Shown here: positions 50,842-60,776 of the stretch, piece by piece
How the letters are laid out: every line of letters starts with the position of its first letter
Position numbering within the stretch: the first letter of the stretch is position 1
Source of the DNA: Chryseosolibacter indicum
GTDB lineage: Bacteria; Bacteroidota; Bacteroidia; Cytophagales; Cyclobacteriaceae
Assembly (NCBI RefSeq): GCF_018598585.1
Contig: NZ_JAHESD010000002.1
Location: 124,001-188,000, forward strand
Direction: 5' to 3'
DNA length: 64,000 nt
Made by a program: the position numbers and the translations under genes
Notes under the pieces: generated by a model
Told to the model about the DNA's origin: nothing
The model's database searches: none
The model's input: only the letters and a program-made list of their open reading frames with translations

Positions 50842-53787
50842 TCATTTTTTAATAATTCTAACTGTTGAGATGTTGCTTCCCGCTATAACTTTAAGTAAAT
50901 ACACACCAGAAGGAAGTTGAATGCCAATATCATACTTCTCGTTATAACGCAGGTTACTATAGCTTTCTCTTACATTACCATAGTAATCGGTGATACTTAC
51001 GTCAAATGTTGAATTTGGAGGCCCATCAATATTTAGGGTAGAGCTAAGTGTAAATGGATTTGGATAGTTAGTAATAATGTGTTGGCTCGGTGAATTCATG
51101 TCCTTTTGCGCTACATATACCTCCTCATCAAGACATGGTCCAGGTATTGCACTTTCATCCAATGAAAATAACTCTCTGCCCAATCGTGGATCAGTTGAGG
51201 TTAAATAAATTGTATTATCCAACATTGTAAGATTTTGTGGTGAGCCACTTGTCAATATAGGAAAGGTTCCACATGTTGTGCCGTCAGTTCTCCAAAGGTT
51301 ATTCTGAGGTGTATTATTTACAGAACCTGTAAAATATATCATATTACCTTTTCTTGTGATGTCAGAAAATCTTGTGAGGTTATCAATAGGGTTCAGAATG
51401 GCAACTGTTCCTTCAGAAGTACCATTGGTCTTCCAAAGAGCGCCAGGGAGAAATGTACTCCTTACATAAGACGTAGCTACAATAAGATCTTCGCCTGTTC
51501 TTCCGAGTAAGTACATGCTGTAAATACGGGCTCCTTCTGGTGTATCGAATGTAGCTACTTCTACTGTGCCAGCTTCTGTTCCATCCGATTTCCATAATTG
51601 ATTATCCGACTGAAAATATAAGGTGTCTTCAAGACTGGTAAGACCATTTGGATTAATATCCTTGACTCTGAAAGTGCCACTTTCTGTTCCATCACTCCTC
51701 CATAATTCATAATCTCCTGTATAAGCTACAAAGTACAAGATGTTTTTAACATTGATTAATTGAGAAGGCGCACTTGGTTCAAGGGGATTAGGATTAATTT
51801 TTTTGACCATTACTGTGCCAGCGGAAGTACCATCACTTTTCCAAAGTTCTTCGCCGACTTCAGGATCTGTTAATGCAGAAAAGAAAAGTGTACCATTTAC
51901 ATTGGTCAACCAGATAGGAGGTGCACCCACTTCATTGAAAGATCGAATATATTCAGTGCTTTCAATAGTTCCTGTTGTTTTCCAAAGCTGTGCTTCACGC
52001 GGAAATTCCTGCCCGGCAATCATCGGAACTTCAATTGAGAAAAATAATGTTCCATTAACATCTTCCAGGTCTCCTATATAATCACCTCCACCTTTATTGA
52101 TATCTGTTACCCAGGTTGTTTCATCATTGATAAGGTTCGTCCGCCAGAGTTTAATATCTAATGTAAGGGAGTCAGTATCGATAGAGTTGGCCCAATAGTA
52201 GAGGTAATTTCCAGATTGCGTGAGGTATTGGACATTATCTTCAAACCGGTGGACAAGACTTGTACCATTCAATGTGCCGTCACTTTTCCATAAACCATAA
52301 GTAAATCCATCAAAGGCACTGAAATACATCATACCGTTTGCGACAATAAAATTCTCGGGATTACTATCGCGTGTACTAAAGAGTAATTGGTTAATACGTT
52401 GGTGGGTTGATCCGTTTGTTCGCCATAGGCTTCCATTTATAACATAGTAAAGGAAATTGCCAGAAGATGTTAAATGCGTGAGGCTGTAGTATCCGTTCGA
52501 ATCGCTAATAACGGATTTTAAGCTTTCAGGGGTGGCGTCAATACCGAAGATGTGAACAGTGTTAAGCTGGGTTGCCCACGAGGCAAGAAAATGCATTGAC
52601 CCTTTAAATCCTGTAAGATCAGGATAGCCAGTGAGACGCATTTGGTTATGGTTTGTTAAACTCATGGTTCCATTTTCTGTTCCATCGCTTATCCATAAAT
52701 CATAATTGGAAGTTGCTACAAAGTAAAGTTTGTTATTATAGCTGGTGAGATAATTAAGATATTGGGGGCTTCGGGAGCCAGGAACAATATCTTTTACTAA
52801 TTGGGTACCCGCAGCTGTTCCATCACTCTTCCAAAGTTCAACGCCATGGGCAGCGTCTTTTCCTGTAAAATACAATACACCGTTAACATGAGTTAGTTGT
52901 GTTGGCTCTGTCATATCATCAACAGGTGTATGTAATGGAGTCCCGCTGTTTTCTCCAACTTTTGCTACCATCATTGTTCCTTGTGCAGTACCATCACTCA
53001 CCCAGAGGCGTCTAAAAAAGGATTCATCATATGCCACAAAGAATAATTTGCCTTCAATGTTGATCAGGTCCCTGGGATGACTGCTCACTCTGTGCTGGGG
53101 ACGAATGTCTTTCATCATCCGAGTTCCTTCTGTAGTGCCATCCGTTATCCATATCTCATATCCATGCTGCCCATCATTTGTAACGAAGTATAGCAGACCG
53201 TTCATGTTGGTAAGACTAGATGGGTTGCTGCTGCCAACAACCCGCATGATATCCATTACGATAGATGTTCCCTGAGTTGTTCCATCAGATTTCCAGAGCT
53301 CACGACCTCTTGAACCATCATGTGCTGAAAAGAAAACTAATCCGTTGCTATACGTGAAAAGGGAGGGATCACTTCCATTTATTCCTGGATTAATATCCTT
53401 AACCATTACAGTACCATTGGAAGTGCCATCGGTTTTCCATACCTCATTTCCGTGAATACCATCATTCGCAGAAAAATATAAGATGCCATTCATACTTGAC
53501 AGGTTGCTTATAAAGTCAAGCTCCTTCAGCATGATTGCTGTTGAATCAGGTTGTTTGATTACCCAAAGTTGTCTGCTCTTCAGGACAAAGTATAAGTCAC
53601 CATTTACATCTGTCCAACCGGAGTAGTCGTTGAATGTTAATGGTTCGCCAGTTGCATTAATATCCTTAACAAGTTTAAGTACCTCTGTATTTACTTGTCC
53701 GTACAGAGTCATGAAAGATGCAGATGAAAGTCCGCTCAGCAGAAAAAATATTCTGATAAGAGACGTGAAATGTACATGTTTTCTCAT
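50842..53787 (-). CDS. Giant ELWxxDGT-repeat secreted protein with T9SS type A sorting domain
   Basis: 981 residues. Signal peptide. The body holds 15 repeats centred on a [LVI]W.[ST]DGT box (11 strict, such as EVWKTDGT and ELWKSDGT; four degenerate, such as SLWRTNGS), spaced about 45-65 residues apart. Each is followed by a GT/ST and a hydrophobic V-strand, suggesting a beta-propeller. C terminus: NYPNPFTLSSTLNID ... LPSGVYLLKVIAGSN ... RIIKK, the type A T9SS signal. Function unknown; probably surface or secreted. Confidence 0.92.
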   Translation of the reverse strand: MRKHVHFTSLIRIFFLLSGLSSASFMTLYGQVNTEVLKLVKDINATGEPLTFNDYSGWTDVNGDLYFVLKSRQLWVIKQPDSTAIMLKELDFISNLSSMNGILYFSANDGIHGNEVWKTDGTSNGTVMVKDINPGINGSDPSLFTYSNGLVFFSAHDGSRGRELWKSDGTTQGTSIVMDIMRVVGSSNPSSLTNMNGLLYFVTNDGQHGYEIWITDGTTEGTRMMKDIRPQHRVSSHPRDLINIEGKLFFVAYDESFFRRLWVSDGTAQGTMMVAKVGENSGTPLHTPVDDMTEPTQLTHVNGVLYFTGKDAAHGVELWKSDGTAAGTQLVKDIVPGSRSPQYLNYLTSYNNKLYFVATSNYDLWISDGTENGTMSLTNHNQMRLTGYPDLTGFKGSMHFLASWATQLNTVHIFGIDATPESLKSVISDSNGYYSLTHLTSSGNFLYYVINGSLWRTNGSTHQRINQLLFSTRDSNPENFIVANGMMYFSAFDGFTYGLWKSDGTLNGTSLVHRFEDNVQYLTQSGNYLYYWANSIDTDSLTLDIKLWRTNLINDETTWVTDINKGGGDYIGDLEDVNGTLFFSIEVPMIAGQEFPREAQLWKTTGTIESTEYIRSFNEVGAPPIWLTNVNGTLFFSALTDPEVGEELWKSDGTSAGTVMVKKINPNPLEPSAPSQLINVKNILYFVAYTGDYELWRSDGTESGTFRVKDINPNGLTSLEDTLYFQSDNQLWKSDGTEAGTVEVATFDTPEGARIYSMYLLGRTGEDLIVATSYVRSTFLPGALWKTNGTSEGTVAILNPIDNLTRFSDITRKGNMIYFTGSVNNTPQNNLWRTDGTTCGTFPILTSGSPQNLTMLDNTIYLTSTDPRLGRELFSLDESAIPGPCLDEEVYVAQKDMNSPSQHIITNYPNPFTLSSTLNIDGPPNSTFDVSITDYYGNVRESYSNLRYNEKYDIGIQLPSGVYLLKVIAGSNISTVRIIKK

Positions 53788-54049
53788 GGTAGTAGTATTT
53801 AAGATTTTACATCTACCAGTGGGATTAAGGAGGGAATGGAGAGCCCAATGAGAGGGCTGTTGATGATGCTACTAATTTACCAGTCTCTTTTGGTTTTGTG
53901 AAGATTAATTTGACTAAAGTTAAACAGGCAATGGATCGGCGAAACTTCTTACATTCCTGTGCCGCTAATTACAGTTTTCAACTGTTATGTATCTTTCTAT
54001 TATTAAGGTATTTACAAATCCAAAAGACATAGAATTAATGTTTTAACAA
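53788..54049. other. Divergent spacer between the ELWxxDGT gene and imuA
   Basis: AT-rich, with no gene. It must hold the minus-strand promoter of the ELWxxDGT gene, for which I saw no exact CAAAnnTA element. The imuA promoter and its palindromes begin at 54050 and are listed separately. Confidence 0.4.
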
Positions 54050-54099
54050 CTAAATATATTAGTTTATTTGGCTAATTTAATTAGTATAAACTACCTTTG
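54050..54099 (+). promoter_or_regulatory. imuA promoter with two palindromic candidate operators
   Basis: -33 box TTTG at 54067-54070 and -7 box TACCTTTG at 54092-54099, spacing 21 bp, an exact Bacteroidota consensus. Two 13-bp palindromes sit on it: CTAAATATATTAG (54050-54062) and CTAATTTAATTAG (54072-54084), both CTAA-N5-TTAG, with centres 22 bp apart, two helical turns. One lies just upstream of -33 and one within the spacer, a natural position for a repressor. The cassette is damage-induced in other bacteria, so a LexA-type or other SOS repressor is a candidate. Confidence 0.75.
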
Positions 54100-54120
54100 C
54101 TTCCGGAAGCGGGGGTTATT

Positions 54121-54852
54121 ATGATTTTGAATAGAAAAGCAGATATTCTAACTGAGCTACAATCAGATATTCTTCGGTTACAGGGATTTCGTACAGTTAA
54201 TAATGGTTTACTTGATGCTGATTTGGGAGTAATAAAGCAAGCTTTTCCAAATGCATCCTTTCCGTTGTCTTGTATACATGAGTTTATTACATCGCAGCAG
54301 GAACATCGTGCCGCAACAAATGGCTTTCTTTCAGGATTACTTTCTTCATTGCTAGGCGTGGATGGTGTATTACTTTGGATCGGTACCTCACGTTATCTCT
54401 TTCCTCCATCGCTTCCAGCTTTTAATCTTTCTCCGGAGCGTATCATCTTCATTGATGTTTCAAAACAAAGAGATGTGCATTGGGTAATGGAAGAAGCGCT
54501 AAAGTGTAAAGCACTTACTGCTGTAGTTGCAGAAGTGAAGGAAATAAGTTTTATAGAATCCCGACGTTTTCAGCTTGCAGCAGAGCAAAATAAGGTAACT
54601 GGTTTTCTTCTTTGTCATCAAACAAAAAAGATAAGTGCAACTGCATGCGCATCGCGATGGAAGGTCTCTCCATTACCGAGTGAAACAATTGATGATTTAC
54701 CTGGTGTAGGTAGTCCTAAATGGCATGTTGAACTTATGAAAGTGAGAAATGGCAAGCCTCAAAGCTGGGATATCCAATGGGTTGATGGAAAATTTGTACC
54801 AATCTATAAAACAGTATCATTATTTACTGAACAAAACCAAAAAGCAGGATGA
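54121..54852 (+). CDS. imuA: ImuA, RecA-like accessory protein of the mutagenesis cassette
   Basis: 243 residues from the ATG at 54121; the TTG at 54097 lies inside the promoter -7 box. RecA/SulA-like fold with no clear Walker A. Segments typical of Bacteroidota ImuA: ADILTELQSDILRLQGF, PLSCIHEFITSQQEHRAAT, VLLWIGTSRYLFPPSL, FIDVSKQRDVHWVMEEALKC and a C-terminal PKWHVELMKVRNGKPQSWD. ImuA supports DnaE2 translesion synthesis with ImuB. It is 3 bp upstream of imuB. Confidence 0.92.
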   Translation: MILNRKADILTELQSDILRLQGFRTVNNGLLDADLGVIKQAFPNASFPLSCIHEFITSQQEHRAATNGFLSGLLSSLLGVDGVLLWIGTSRYLFPPSLPAFNLSPERIIFIDVSKQRDVHWVMEEALKCKALTAVVAEVKEISFIESRRFQLAAEQNKVTGFLLCHQTKKISATACASRWKVSPLPSETIDDLPGVGSPKWHVELMKVRNGKPQSWDIQWVDGKFVPIYKTVSLFTEQNQKAG

Positions 54853-54855
54853 GAG

Positions 54856-56349
54856 ATGGGGCGTTTTGTTTCAATATGGTTCCGCTATTTACGCACGGAC
54901 TGGTTTTCTCTCCGACAACCTGAATTAAAGAAATTGCCATTTGTTCTTCGCTCTCCTTCCCGGGGACGAATGATTATTACGGCAGCAAATTCTGTAGCAG
55001 CACAGCAAGGCTTACATTGCGAAATGGCAGTTGCCGATGCAAAGGCTTTAGTGCCCGAATTACAAGTACAGGATGATATACCAGATCTTACTGATAAGTT
55101 ACTCCGACGGCTTGCAGAATGGTGTATCCGTTTTACACCACTTGTAGCTATCGATCCTCCTGATGGCCTTTTGTTTGATGCAACAGGCTGTTCGCATCTT
55201 TGGGGTGGTGATGACAAATACATTGAAGACATTACGAGAAAGCTGCAAGCACGTGGTTATGATGTGCGTATAGCAATGGCAGATACAGTAGGGATTGCGT
55301 GGGGTGTTGCCCGTTTTGGAAATGGTTCATTGATTATTGAAAGTGGGATAACAATAGATGCGTTGGTAAATCTACCACCTGAAGCTTTGCGCCTAGAAGC
55401 AGATGTTACTGAACGTTTGCATAAATTAGGACTACATACCATTCGTCAATTTATTCGCATGCCACGTACTTCATTAAGAAGGCGTTTTGGTCAGCATTTT
55501 TTGCAGCGTTTGGATAAGGCCCTGGGGAGCGAAATAGAAATACTTAGTCCTGTTCATCCAGTGGAGTTGTACCAGGAAAGATTGCCTTGCTTTGATCCGG
55601 TAGCAACATCTACAGGTATTGAGATGGCATTGAAAGAATTACTTACCAAGCTTTGCTTTCGTCTTCAACGTGGACAGAAGGGACTTCGGAAAGCTATTTT
55701 TAAAGGTTATCGTATAGATGGAAAAGTAGAGAAGGTTGAAGTTGGGACCAATCGACCGTCACACCATGTTGAACATCTTCTTAAACTGTTTCAAATTAAT
55801 TTAGGAACAATTGAACCATCTTTAGGTATTGAACTATTTGTTTTGGAGGCTCCGATCATAGAAGAGTACTTGCCGCAGCAGGAGCAGATGTGGAATGAAT
55901 CGGGTGGGCTTGAGGACATTCGTTTATCTGAATTGCTTGACAGGTTAGCTGTAAGAATTGGTGCACATGTTATTCACCGTTATCTTCCTGATGAACATTA
56001 TTGGCCAGAGCGTTCTGTAAAACTTGCCACCTCACTCCAGGAAAAGCCAAGCACTCAATGGCCTATTAAACCGAGGCCTGTGCAATTATTGCCTAAGCCT
56101 GAACCTATTGAAGTTACGGCACCTATTCCTGACTACCCACCTATGTTATTTCGCTATAAAGACAAGGTGCATATGATTAGCAAAGCTGATGGACCAGAAC
56201 GCATTGAACAAGAGTGGTGGTTGCAGCAAGGCCAACATCGTGATTATTATCGTGTAGAGGATGAGGAGGGACGCCGGTATTGGATATTCAGGTTAGGACA
56301 TTACCATGACAAAATTTATCAATGGTTCCTGCATGGATTTTTTGCGTAG
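54856..56349 (+). CDS. imuB: ImuB, inactive Y-family polymerase-like adaptor
   Basis: 497 residues. Y-family polymerase fold with LVAIDPPDGLLFDATGCSHLW and the helix-hairpin-helix (LHKLGLHTIRQFIRMPRTSLRRRFG). The Pol IV catalytic carboxylate motifs (like HxDMDAFFA and SIDEA) are replaced (SIWFRYLRTDW, LLFDATGC), so it is very probably not a polymerase, as known for ImuB. The segment PQQEQMW resembles a Q-x-x-M-W beta-clamp motif. C-terminal ImuB-specific domain. It bridges ImuA, the clamp and DnaE2. Six bases separate it from dnaE2. Confidence 0.93.
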   Translation: MGRFVSIWFRYLRTDWFSLRQPELKKLPFVLRSPSRGRMIITAANSVAAQQGLHCEMAVADAKALVPELQVQDDIPDLTDKLLRRLAEWCIRFTPLVAIDPPDGLLFDATGCSHLWGGDDKYIEDITRKLQARGYDVRIAMADTVGIAWGVARFGNGSLIIESGITIDALVNLPPEALRLEADVTERLHKLGLHTIRQFIRMPRTSLRRRFGQHFLQRLDKALGSEIEILSPVHPVELYQERLPCFDPVATSTGIEMALKELLTKLCFRLQRGQKGLRKAIFKGYRIDGKVEKVEVGTNRPSHHVEHLLKLFQINLGTIEPSLGIELFVLEAPIIEEYLPQQEQMWNESGGLEDIRLSELLDRLAVRIGAHVIHRYLPDEHYWPERSVKLATSLQEKPSTQWPIKPRPVQLLPKPEPIEVTAPIPDYPPMLFRYKDKVHMISKADGPERIEQEWWLQQGQHRDYYRVEDEEGRRYWIFRLGHYHDKIYQWFLHGFFA

Positions 56350-56355
56350 GGAGAA

Positions 56356-59300
56356 ATGAGCAGCATGAATTATATTGAATTACAAGTTACATCCAACTTC
56401 AGTTTTTTACGAGGGGCATCGCATCCGCAAGAATTTGTTGAGCAAGCAAAAGCCTATGGCTATTCAGCAATTGCTATCACAGATCGGAATACATTTGCCG
56501 GTATTGTACGTGCACATGTTGAAGCTAAAAAGCAAGGCATCAGAATAATTCCAGCGTGCAGACTAGATCTTCTTGACGGCCCAAGTTTACTTGTTTTTCC
56601 TACCAATAAAGATGCATATGCCCGTATATCAGCCTTGCTTACCACCGGGAACCTGAGAACTGAAAAAGGAAAATGTGATCTCTATAAATCAGACGTTTAT
56701 CAACATGCCAGGGGATCGAAGTTTATAGTTATACCACCTGTAAATCTCAATGCTGCGTTTGATTTTGAAGATGAATTCAAGAAAGAACTGAAGGAATATA
56801 AAGATACTCTGGGCGAGCATTTATATATAGCAGCATCCCGCTCTTATTCCGGTGATGATGCAAAGAAGCTACATCGTATCTCGCAATTATCTCAGCAACT
56901 GGTGATGCCTATGGTTGCTACAAATGATGTGCATTATCATCACCCCATGCGAAGGGAGCTGCAAGACATTGTAACCTGTGTACGGGAGAAGTGTACTATA
57001 CACAATGCAGGCTTCAGGTTGTATGCTAATGCAGAACGTTATTTAAAACCAATTGAAGAAATGAACCGCTTGTTCAGGCAATATCCTGATGCTATTTATC
57101 AAACACAGGTAATAGCAGAAGCATGTTCGTTTGCATTGGACGAGTTGCAATACTGTTATCCTGAGGAGCTTACTACTGAAGGGCGAAGCCCCCAAGATGA
57201 ACTTGCTTTCTTAACCAAACAAGGAGCAGAACAAATGTATGGCAAGGATATTCCTGAAAAAGTGAAGGCAAATATTGAGCACGAGTTATCCTTCATTGAG
57301 AAAATGAATTATGCGGCTTATTTCCTTACTGTATATGATATTGTTCGTTATGCACGTGATCAGAAAATATTATGTCAGGGCAGGGGTTCAGCGGCCAATT
57401 CCACTGTATGTTATTGTTTGGGGATAACCTCTGTTGATCCGTCAAAATTTGACTTATTATTTGAGCGCTTTATTTCTTCTGCCCGAAATGAGCCACCCGA
57501 TATTGATGTTGACTTTGAGCATGAAAGGAGGGAAGAAGTAATGCAGTATATCTATAATAAGTACGGGCGTGATCGTGCTGCAGTTGTTGCTACTGTTACA
57601 CAACAACATCATAAAGGGGCCATCAGAGATGTAGGTAAAGCCATGGGGTTATCAGCTGATATCATAAGTCGTTTGTCTGGTTTGATATGGGATTTTTCAG
57701 AGGAGGGATTTGACAGGAACAGAATTATCAGCCAGGGTATTAACCCGGATGATCCTACAATCAGGAAAGTACTTGAGCTGACAAATCAATTCATTGGTTT
57801 CCCTCGCCAGTTAGGGCAACATACAGGAGGTTTTGTAATTACACAAGGCAAGCTATCAGATCTTTGTCCTATTCTGAATGCACGTATGAAAGATCGCACC
57901 AATATTGAATGGAATAAAGATGATATTGATGCGTTGCATTTTCTTAAAATTGATGTGCTGGCCCTAGGCATGCTCACTTGTATACGTAAAGCTTTTGATC
58001 TGGCTAAAGCCCACTATAACCTTGATCTTACACTTGCTAATATTCCACAGGATGACCCGCAGGTTTATAAAATGGTGAGTCATGCTGATACTATTGGGGT
58101 TTTCCAGATCGAGAGCCGCGCGCAGCAATCTATGTTGCCCAGATTGCAGCCCAAGGAGTTTTATGATCTTGTAATTGAAGTTGCCATTGTGAGGCCTGGT
58201 CCTATACAAGGAGATATGGTGCATCCTTATTTGCGAAGACGTAATGGGCAAGAACCTGTTGAGTATCCCTCAAAGGAGTTGGAAGAAATATTAAGTCGCA
58301 CCCTGGGTGTGCCCTTGTTTCAGGAGCAGGCTATGAAGATTGCTATTGTTGCAGCAGGATTTACTCCAGCCGAGGCTGATGCGCTTCGTAGGAGTATGGC
58401 TACATTTAAAGTAAAAGGGCAGGTGTCACACTTTGAACAGAAGCTTATTAATGGCATGGTGAAAAACGGTTATAAGCTTGAGTATGCACAACGAGTATTC
58501 AGACAACTTGAAGGGTTTGGAAGTTATGGTTTCCCTGAGAGCCATGCGGTGAGCTTTGCTCTTCTTGTATACGTTTCTTCCTGGATCAAGTGTTATTACC
58601 CGGATGTATTTGCTTGTGCCTTACTTAACAGTATGCCTATGGGTTTTTACCAACCAGCACAGATCATTATAGATGCACGCAAACATGGTGTTGAAGTAAG
58701 GCCGGTGGATGTTAACCATTCTTATTGGGATAATAACCTGGAAGAGAAATCAGGAGAATTTCATGCGCTTCGCTTAGGTTTTCGACAGGTTAAAGGTTTG
58801 AGGGAAGAGGAAATGAAGTTACTGGTCAATGCCAGGAAGGATGGCTTTGGTTCTATAGCAGAACTTCGCAGAAAGACAGGACTTACAGATACCGTACTTG
58901 AAAAACTTGCTGATGCAGATGCATTTCAGTCAGTAGGGCATGATAGAAGAAAAGCATTATGGGAAGTTTCGGTACAGGATTACCGTAATGATCTGTTTGC
59001 GGGGCAACACATTCATGAGCATGGAGTGAAGCTGCCGGAGATGACCTTACCTGAGCATGTGGTTCAGGATTATGCAGCAACATCGTTGTCGCTGAAAGCT
59101 CACCCGGTAGGGCTTATACGAAGTCAGCTTGATCAATTGAATATTCTCTCCGCATCAGCCCTTGCTACAAGGAAAAACGGTGATCTTGTTAAGGTAGCAG
59201 GTTTAATTCTTGTACGACAAAGACCAGGAACAGCAAAAGGCATCTGCTTTATTACAATAGAAGATGAAACAGGCACCGCTAACTTAGTTGTATTCCATCA

Positions 59301-59568
59301 GTTGTTTGATCAATATCGAAAGGAGATCATTCAATCCAGACTGCTTATGGTAGAAGGACAGCTTCAGATTGAAGGTGAAGTGATTCATGTGATTGTGAAG
59401 CGTTGCTATAATTACTCGAGGTTATTACAACGCCTCACATCCGCGAAAGCGGAACTTTCATTAAAACCTACTTCCAGATCAGATGAAACTACATCACCTT
59501 TCCTCTCAAAAAAAGAAAGTGAGGTTGTACAAGGGCATATATTCCCTAAGGGAAGGAATTTTAAATAG
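56356..59568 (+). CDS. dnaE2: Error-prone DNA polymerase III alpha subunit DnaE2
   Basis: 1070 residues, normal for DnaE2. PHP domain at the N terminus (ELQVTSNFSFLRGASHPQEF, then AIAITDRNTFAG). Polymerase core with catalytic Asp382 and Asp384 in PPDIDVDFEHERR, and the third Asp in FLKIDVLALGML. GRGSAANS segment, helix-hairpin-helix (GSIAELRRKTGL) and OB fold (VKVAGLILVRQRPGTAKGICFITIEDETG). It makes translesion DNA past damage. ATG at 56356 or 56365 cannot be decided. Last gene of the cassette. Confidence 0.96.
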   Translation: MSSMNYIELQVTSNFSFLRGASHPQEFVEQAKAYGYSAIAITDRNTFAGIVRAHVEAKKQGIRIIPACRLDLLDGPSLLVFPTNKDAYARISALLTTGNLRTEKGKCDLYKSDVYQHARGSKFIVIPPVNLNAAFDFEDEFKKELKEYKDTLGEHLYIAASRSYSGDDAKKLHRISQLSQQLVMPMVATNDVHYHHPMRRELQDIVTCVREKCTIHNAGFRLYANAERYLKPIEEMNRLFRQYPDAIYQTQVIAEACSFALDELQYCYPEELTTEGRSPQDELAFLTKQGAEQMYGKDIPEKVKANIEHELSFIEKMNYAAYFLTVYDIVRYARDQKILCQGRGSAANSTVCYCLGITSVDPSKFDLLFERFISSARNEPPDIDVDFEHERREEVMQYIYNKYGRDRAAVVATVTQQHHKGAIRDVGKAMGLSADIISRLSGLIWDFSEEGFDRNRIISQGINPDDPTIRKVLELTNQFIGFPRQLGQHTGGFVITQGKLSDLCPILNARMKDRTNIEWNKDDIDALHFLKIDVLALGMLTCIRKAFDLAKAHYNLDLTLANIPQDDPQVYKMVSHADTIGVFQIESRAQQSMLPRLQPKEFYDLVIEVAIVRPGPIQGDMVHPYLRRRNGQEPVEYPSKELEEILSRTLGVPLFQEQAMKIAIVAAGFTPAEADALRRSMATFKVKGQVSHFEQKLINGMVKNGYKLEYAQRVFRQLEGFGSYGFPESHAVSFALLVYVSSWIKCYYPDVFACALLNSMPMGFYQPAQIIIDARKHGVEVRPVDVNHSYWDNNLEEKSGEFHALRLGFRQVKGLREEEMKLLVNARKDGFGSIAELRRKTGLTDTVLEKLADADAFQSVGHDRRKALWEVSVQDYRNDLFAGQHIHEHGVKLPEMTLPEHVVQDYAATSLSLKAHPVGLIRSQLDQLNILSASALATRKNGDLVKVAGLILVRQRPGTAKGICFITIEDETGTANLVVFHQLFDQYRKEIIQSRLLMVEGQLQIEGEVIHVIVKRCYNYSRLLQRLTSAKAELSLKPTSRSDETTSPFLSKKESEVVQGHIFPKGRNFK

Positions 59569-59607
59569 ATTGTCAGGTAAAAAGCCACGAGTGCCGTGTA
59601 AATTCAT

Positions 59608-60360
59608 TCATGATCGTAAACCTTGACTATAAGGGAAGGAAACTCCTGTTATCATCTTACAAGTCTCTAAAAACTTTTCCTGAAGCGTTATGTCATCGGC
59701 CATCGGGTTGTGACGTCTTTCCTTTTGATGATGAAAGTATCTACCGCTTACCTTAGTGTTGATGTCATCACTTGTTGCGAGCCAGACTTGTGTTTCATAC
59801 CCTTTTTGAAGATCGTCAGGCGCACCTTTACCACCCATCCTGGTAGGAACCCATCCCGGATCCATAGCGTTAGCATAGACGTCAGGCCATTTACGGGCAA
59901 TTACCTTGGCAAGCATTAACACATGAAGTTTAGAGTCTGAATAACTTAAGTGGTTTGTATTGATTTTAAATTCTTCAAGATTTGGCTTACCTTGCAGATG
60001 CAAGCTTGAGCTGAGGTAGATTAAACGCTTAGGCTTATGGATCAAACAAGTAAGGATGTAAGGGGCTAAGGTGTTAACAGCGAAAATTGTTTTCGAGGCA
60101 ACCTGGTAAACTCCTGCATTGTGAATGATCGCATCAAATGCTCCGGAGTTATTTACTTCATGTGCAAGCATCTTCGTTTCTTCTATATCAGATAAGTCTG
60201 CTGTGAAAACAGTTTCAGCTCCTGGTACATTGTCAATAGCCTGCTTGCCACGTTCAGGATTGCGTGCATGAAGTACTACGTTGTGTCCTTGATTTACGAG
60301 TGATTTTGCAGCAAGTAGTCCAAGACCATCAGCAGAGCCTGTTATAAATATTCTCGCCAT
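59608..60360 (-). CDS. Atypical short-chain dehydrogenase
   Basis: 250 residues. Nucleotide-binding TGSADGLGLLAAKSL, HNAGVY in place of NNAG, IYLSSSLH for Ser, and YSDSK as the YxxxK motif. The Arg of VVLHARNPERG after strand 2 favours NADP(H). Similar to retinol-dehydrogenase-like SDRs. It is 8 bp downstream of the cupin gene, the same operon; substrate unknown. Confidence 0.88.
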   Translation of the reverse strand: MARIFITGSADGLGLLAAKSLVNQGHNVVLHARNPERGKQAIDNVPGAETVFTADLSDIEETKMLAHEVNNSGAFDAIIHNAGVYQVASKTIFAVNTLAPYILTCLIHKPKRLIYLSSSLHLQGKPNLEEFKINTNHLSYSDSKLHVLMLAKVIARKWPDVYANAMDPGWVPTRMGGKGAPDDLQKGYETQVWLATSDDINTKVSGRYFHHQKERRHNPMADDITLQEKFLETCKMITGVSFPYSQGLRS

Positions 60361-60368
60361 ATCGCATG

Positions 60369-60776
60369 TTAGTTTGAAGTTCTACCTGAATATTGTTCGT
60401 CAGTAACTTTCTCCATCCAGGTAACAACTTTACCGTTTAATTGTTCCTGGATTGCGATATGAATCATGGCTACTTTAGGAGAGGCTCCGTGCCAATGCTT
60501 TTCATCAGGCTCAAACCACACTACATCTCCAGGTCGGATCTCTTCAATAGGGCCACCTTCGCGTTGTACCCAACCCAGTCCTGACACAACAATGAGTGTT
60601 TGTCCCAATGGATGCGTATGCCAGGCTGTTCGTGACCCTGCCTCAAAAGTTACTGTTGATGCCGCAGCCCTTCTGGATTCATTGGGTTGAAATAAGGGGT
60701 CTATACGTACTGTACCTGTAAACCAGTCTTCCGGTCCTTTTGTTGATGGTTGAGAGCCAATTCTTATAATCTCCAT
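60369..60776 (-). CDS. Cupin-domain protein (carboxymuconolactone/quercetinase-like)
   Basis: 135 residues, a single double-psi-free beta-barrel cupin. Cupin motif 1 is in [29 protein letters not shown] (His, His, Gln/Glu pattern HTHPLGQ) and motif 2 in [18 protein letters not shown]. Metal binding by the His residues is likely. Often found with SDR or peroxidase-family genes. First gene of the pair. Confidence 0.9.
   Translation of the reverse strand: MEIIRIGSQPSTKGPEDWFTGTVRIDPLFQPNESRRAAASTVTFEAGSRTAWHTHPLGQTLIVVSGLGWVQREGGPIEEIRPGDVVWFEPDEKHWHGASPKVAMIHIAIQEQLNGKVVTWMEKVTDEQYSGRTSN

Noticed and set aside
54097-54120. TTG start for imuA
   Set aside because: The TTG lies in the -7 promoter box; translation from it would be impossible on the predicted transcript.
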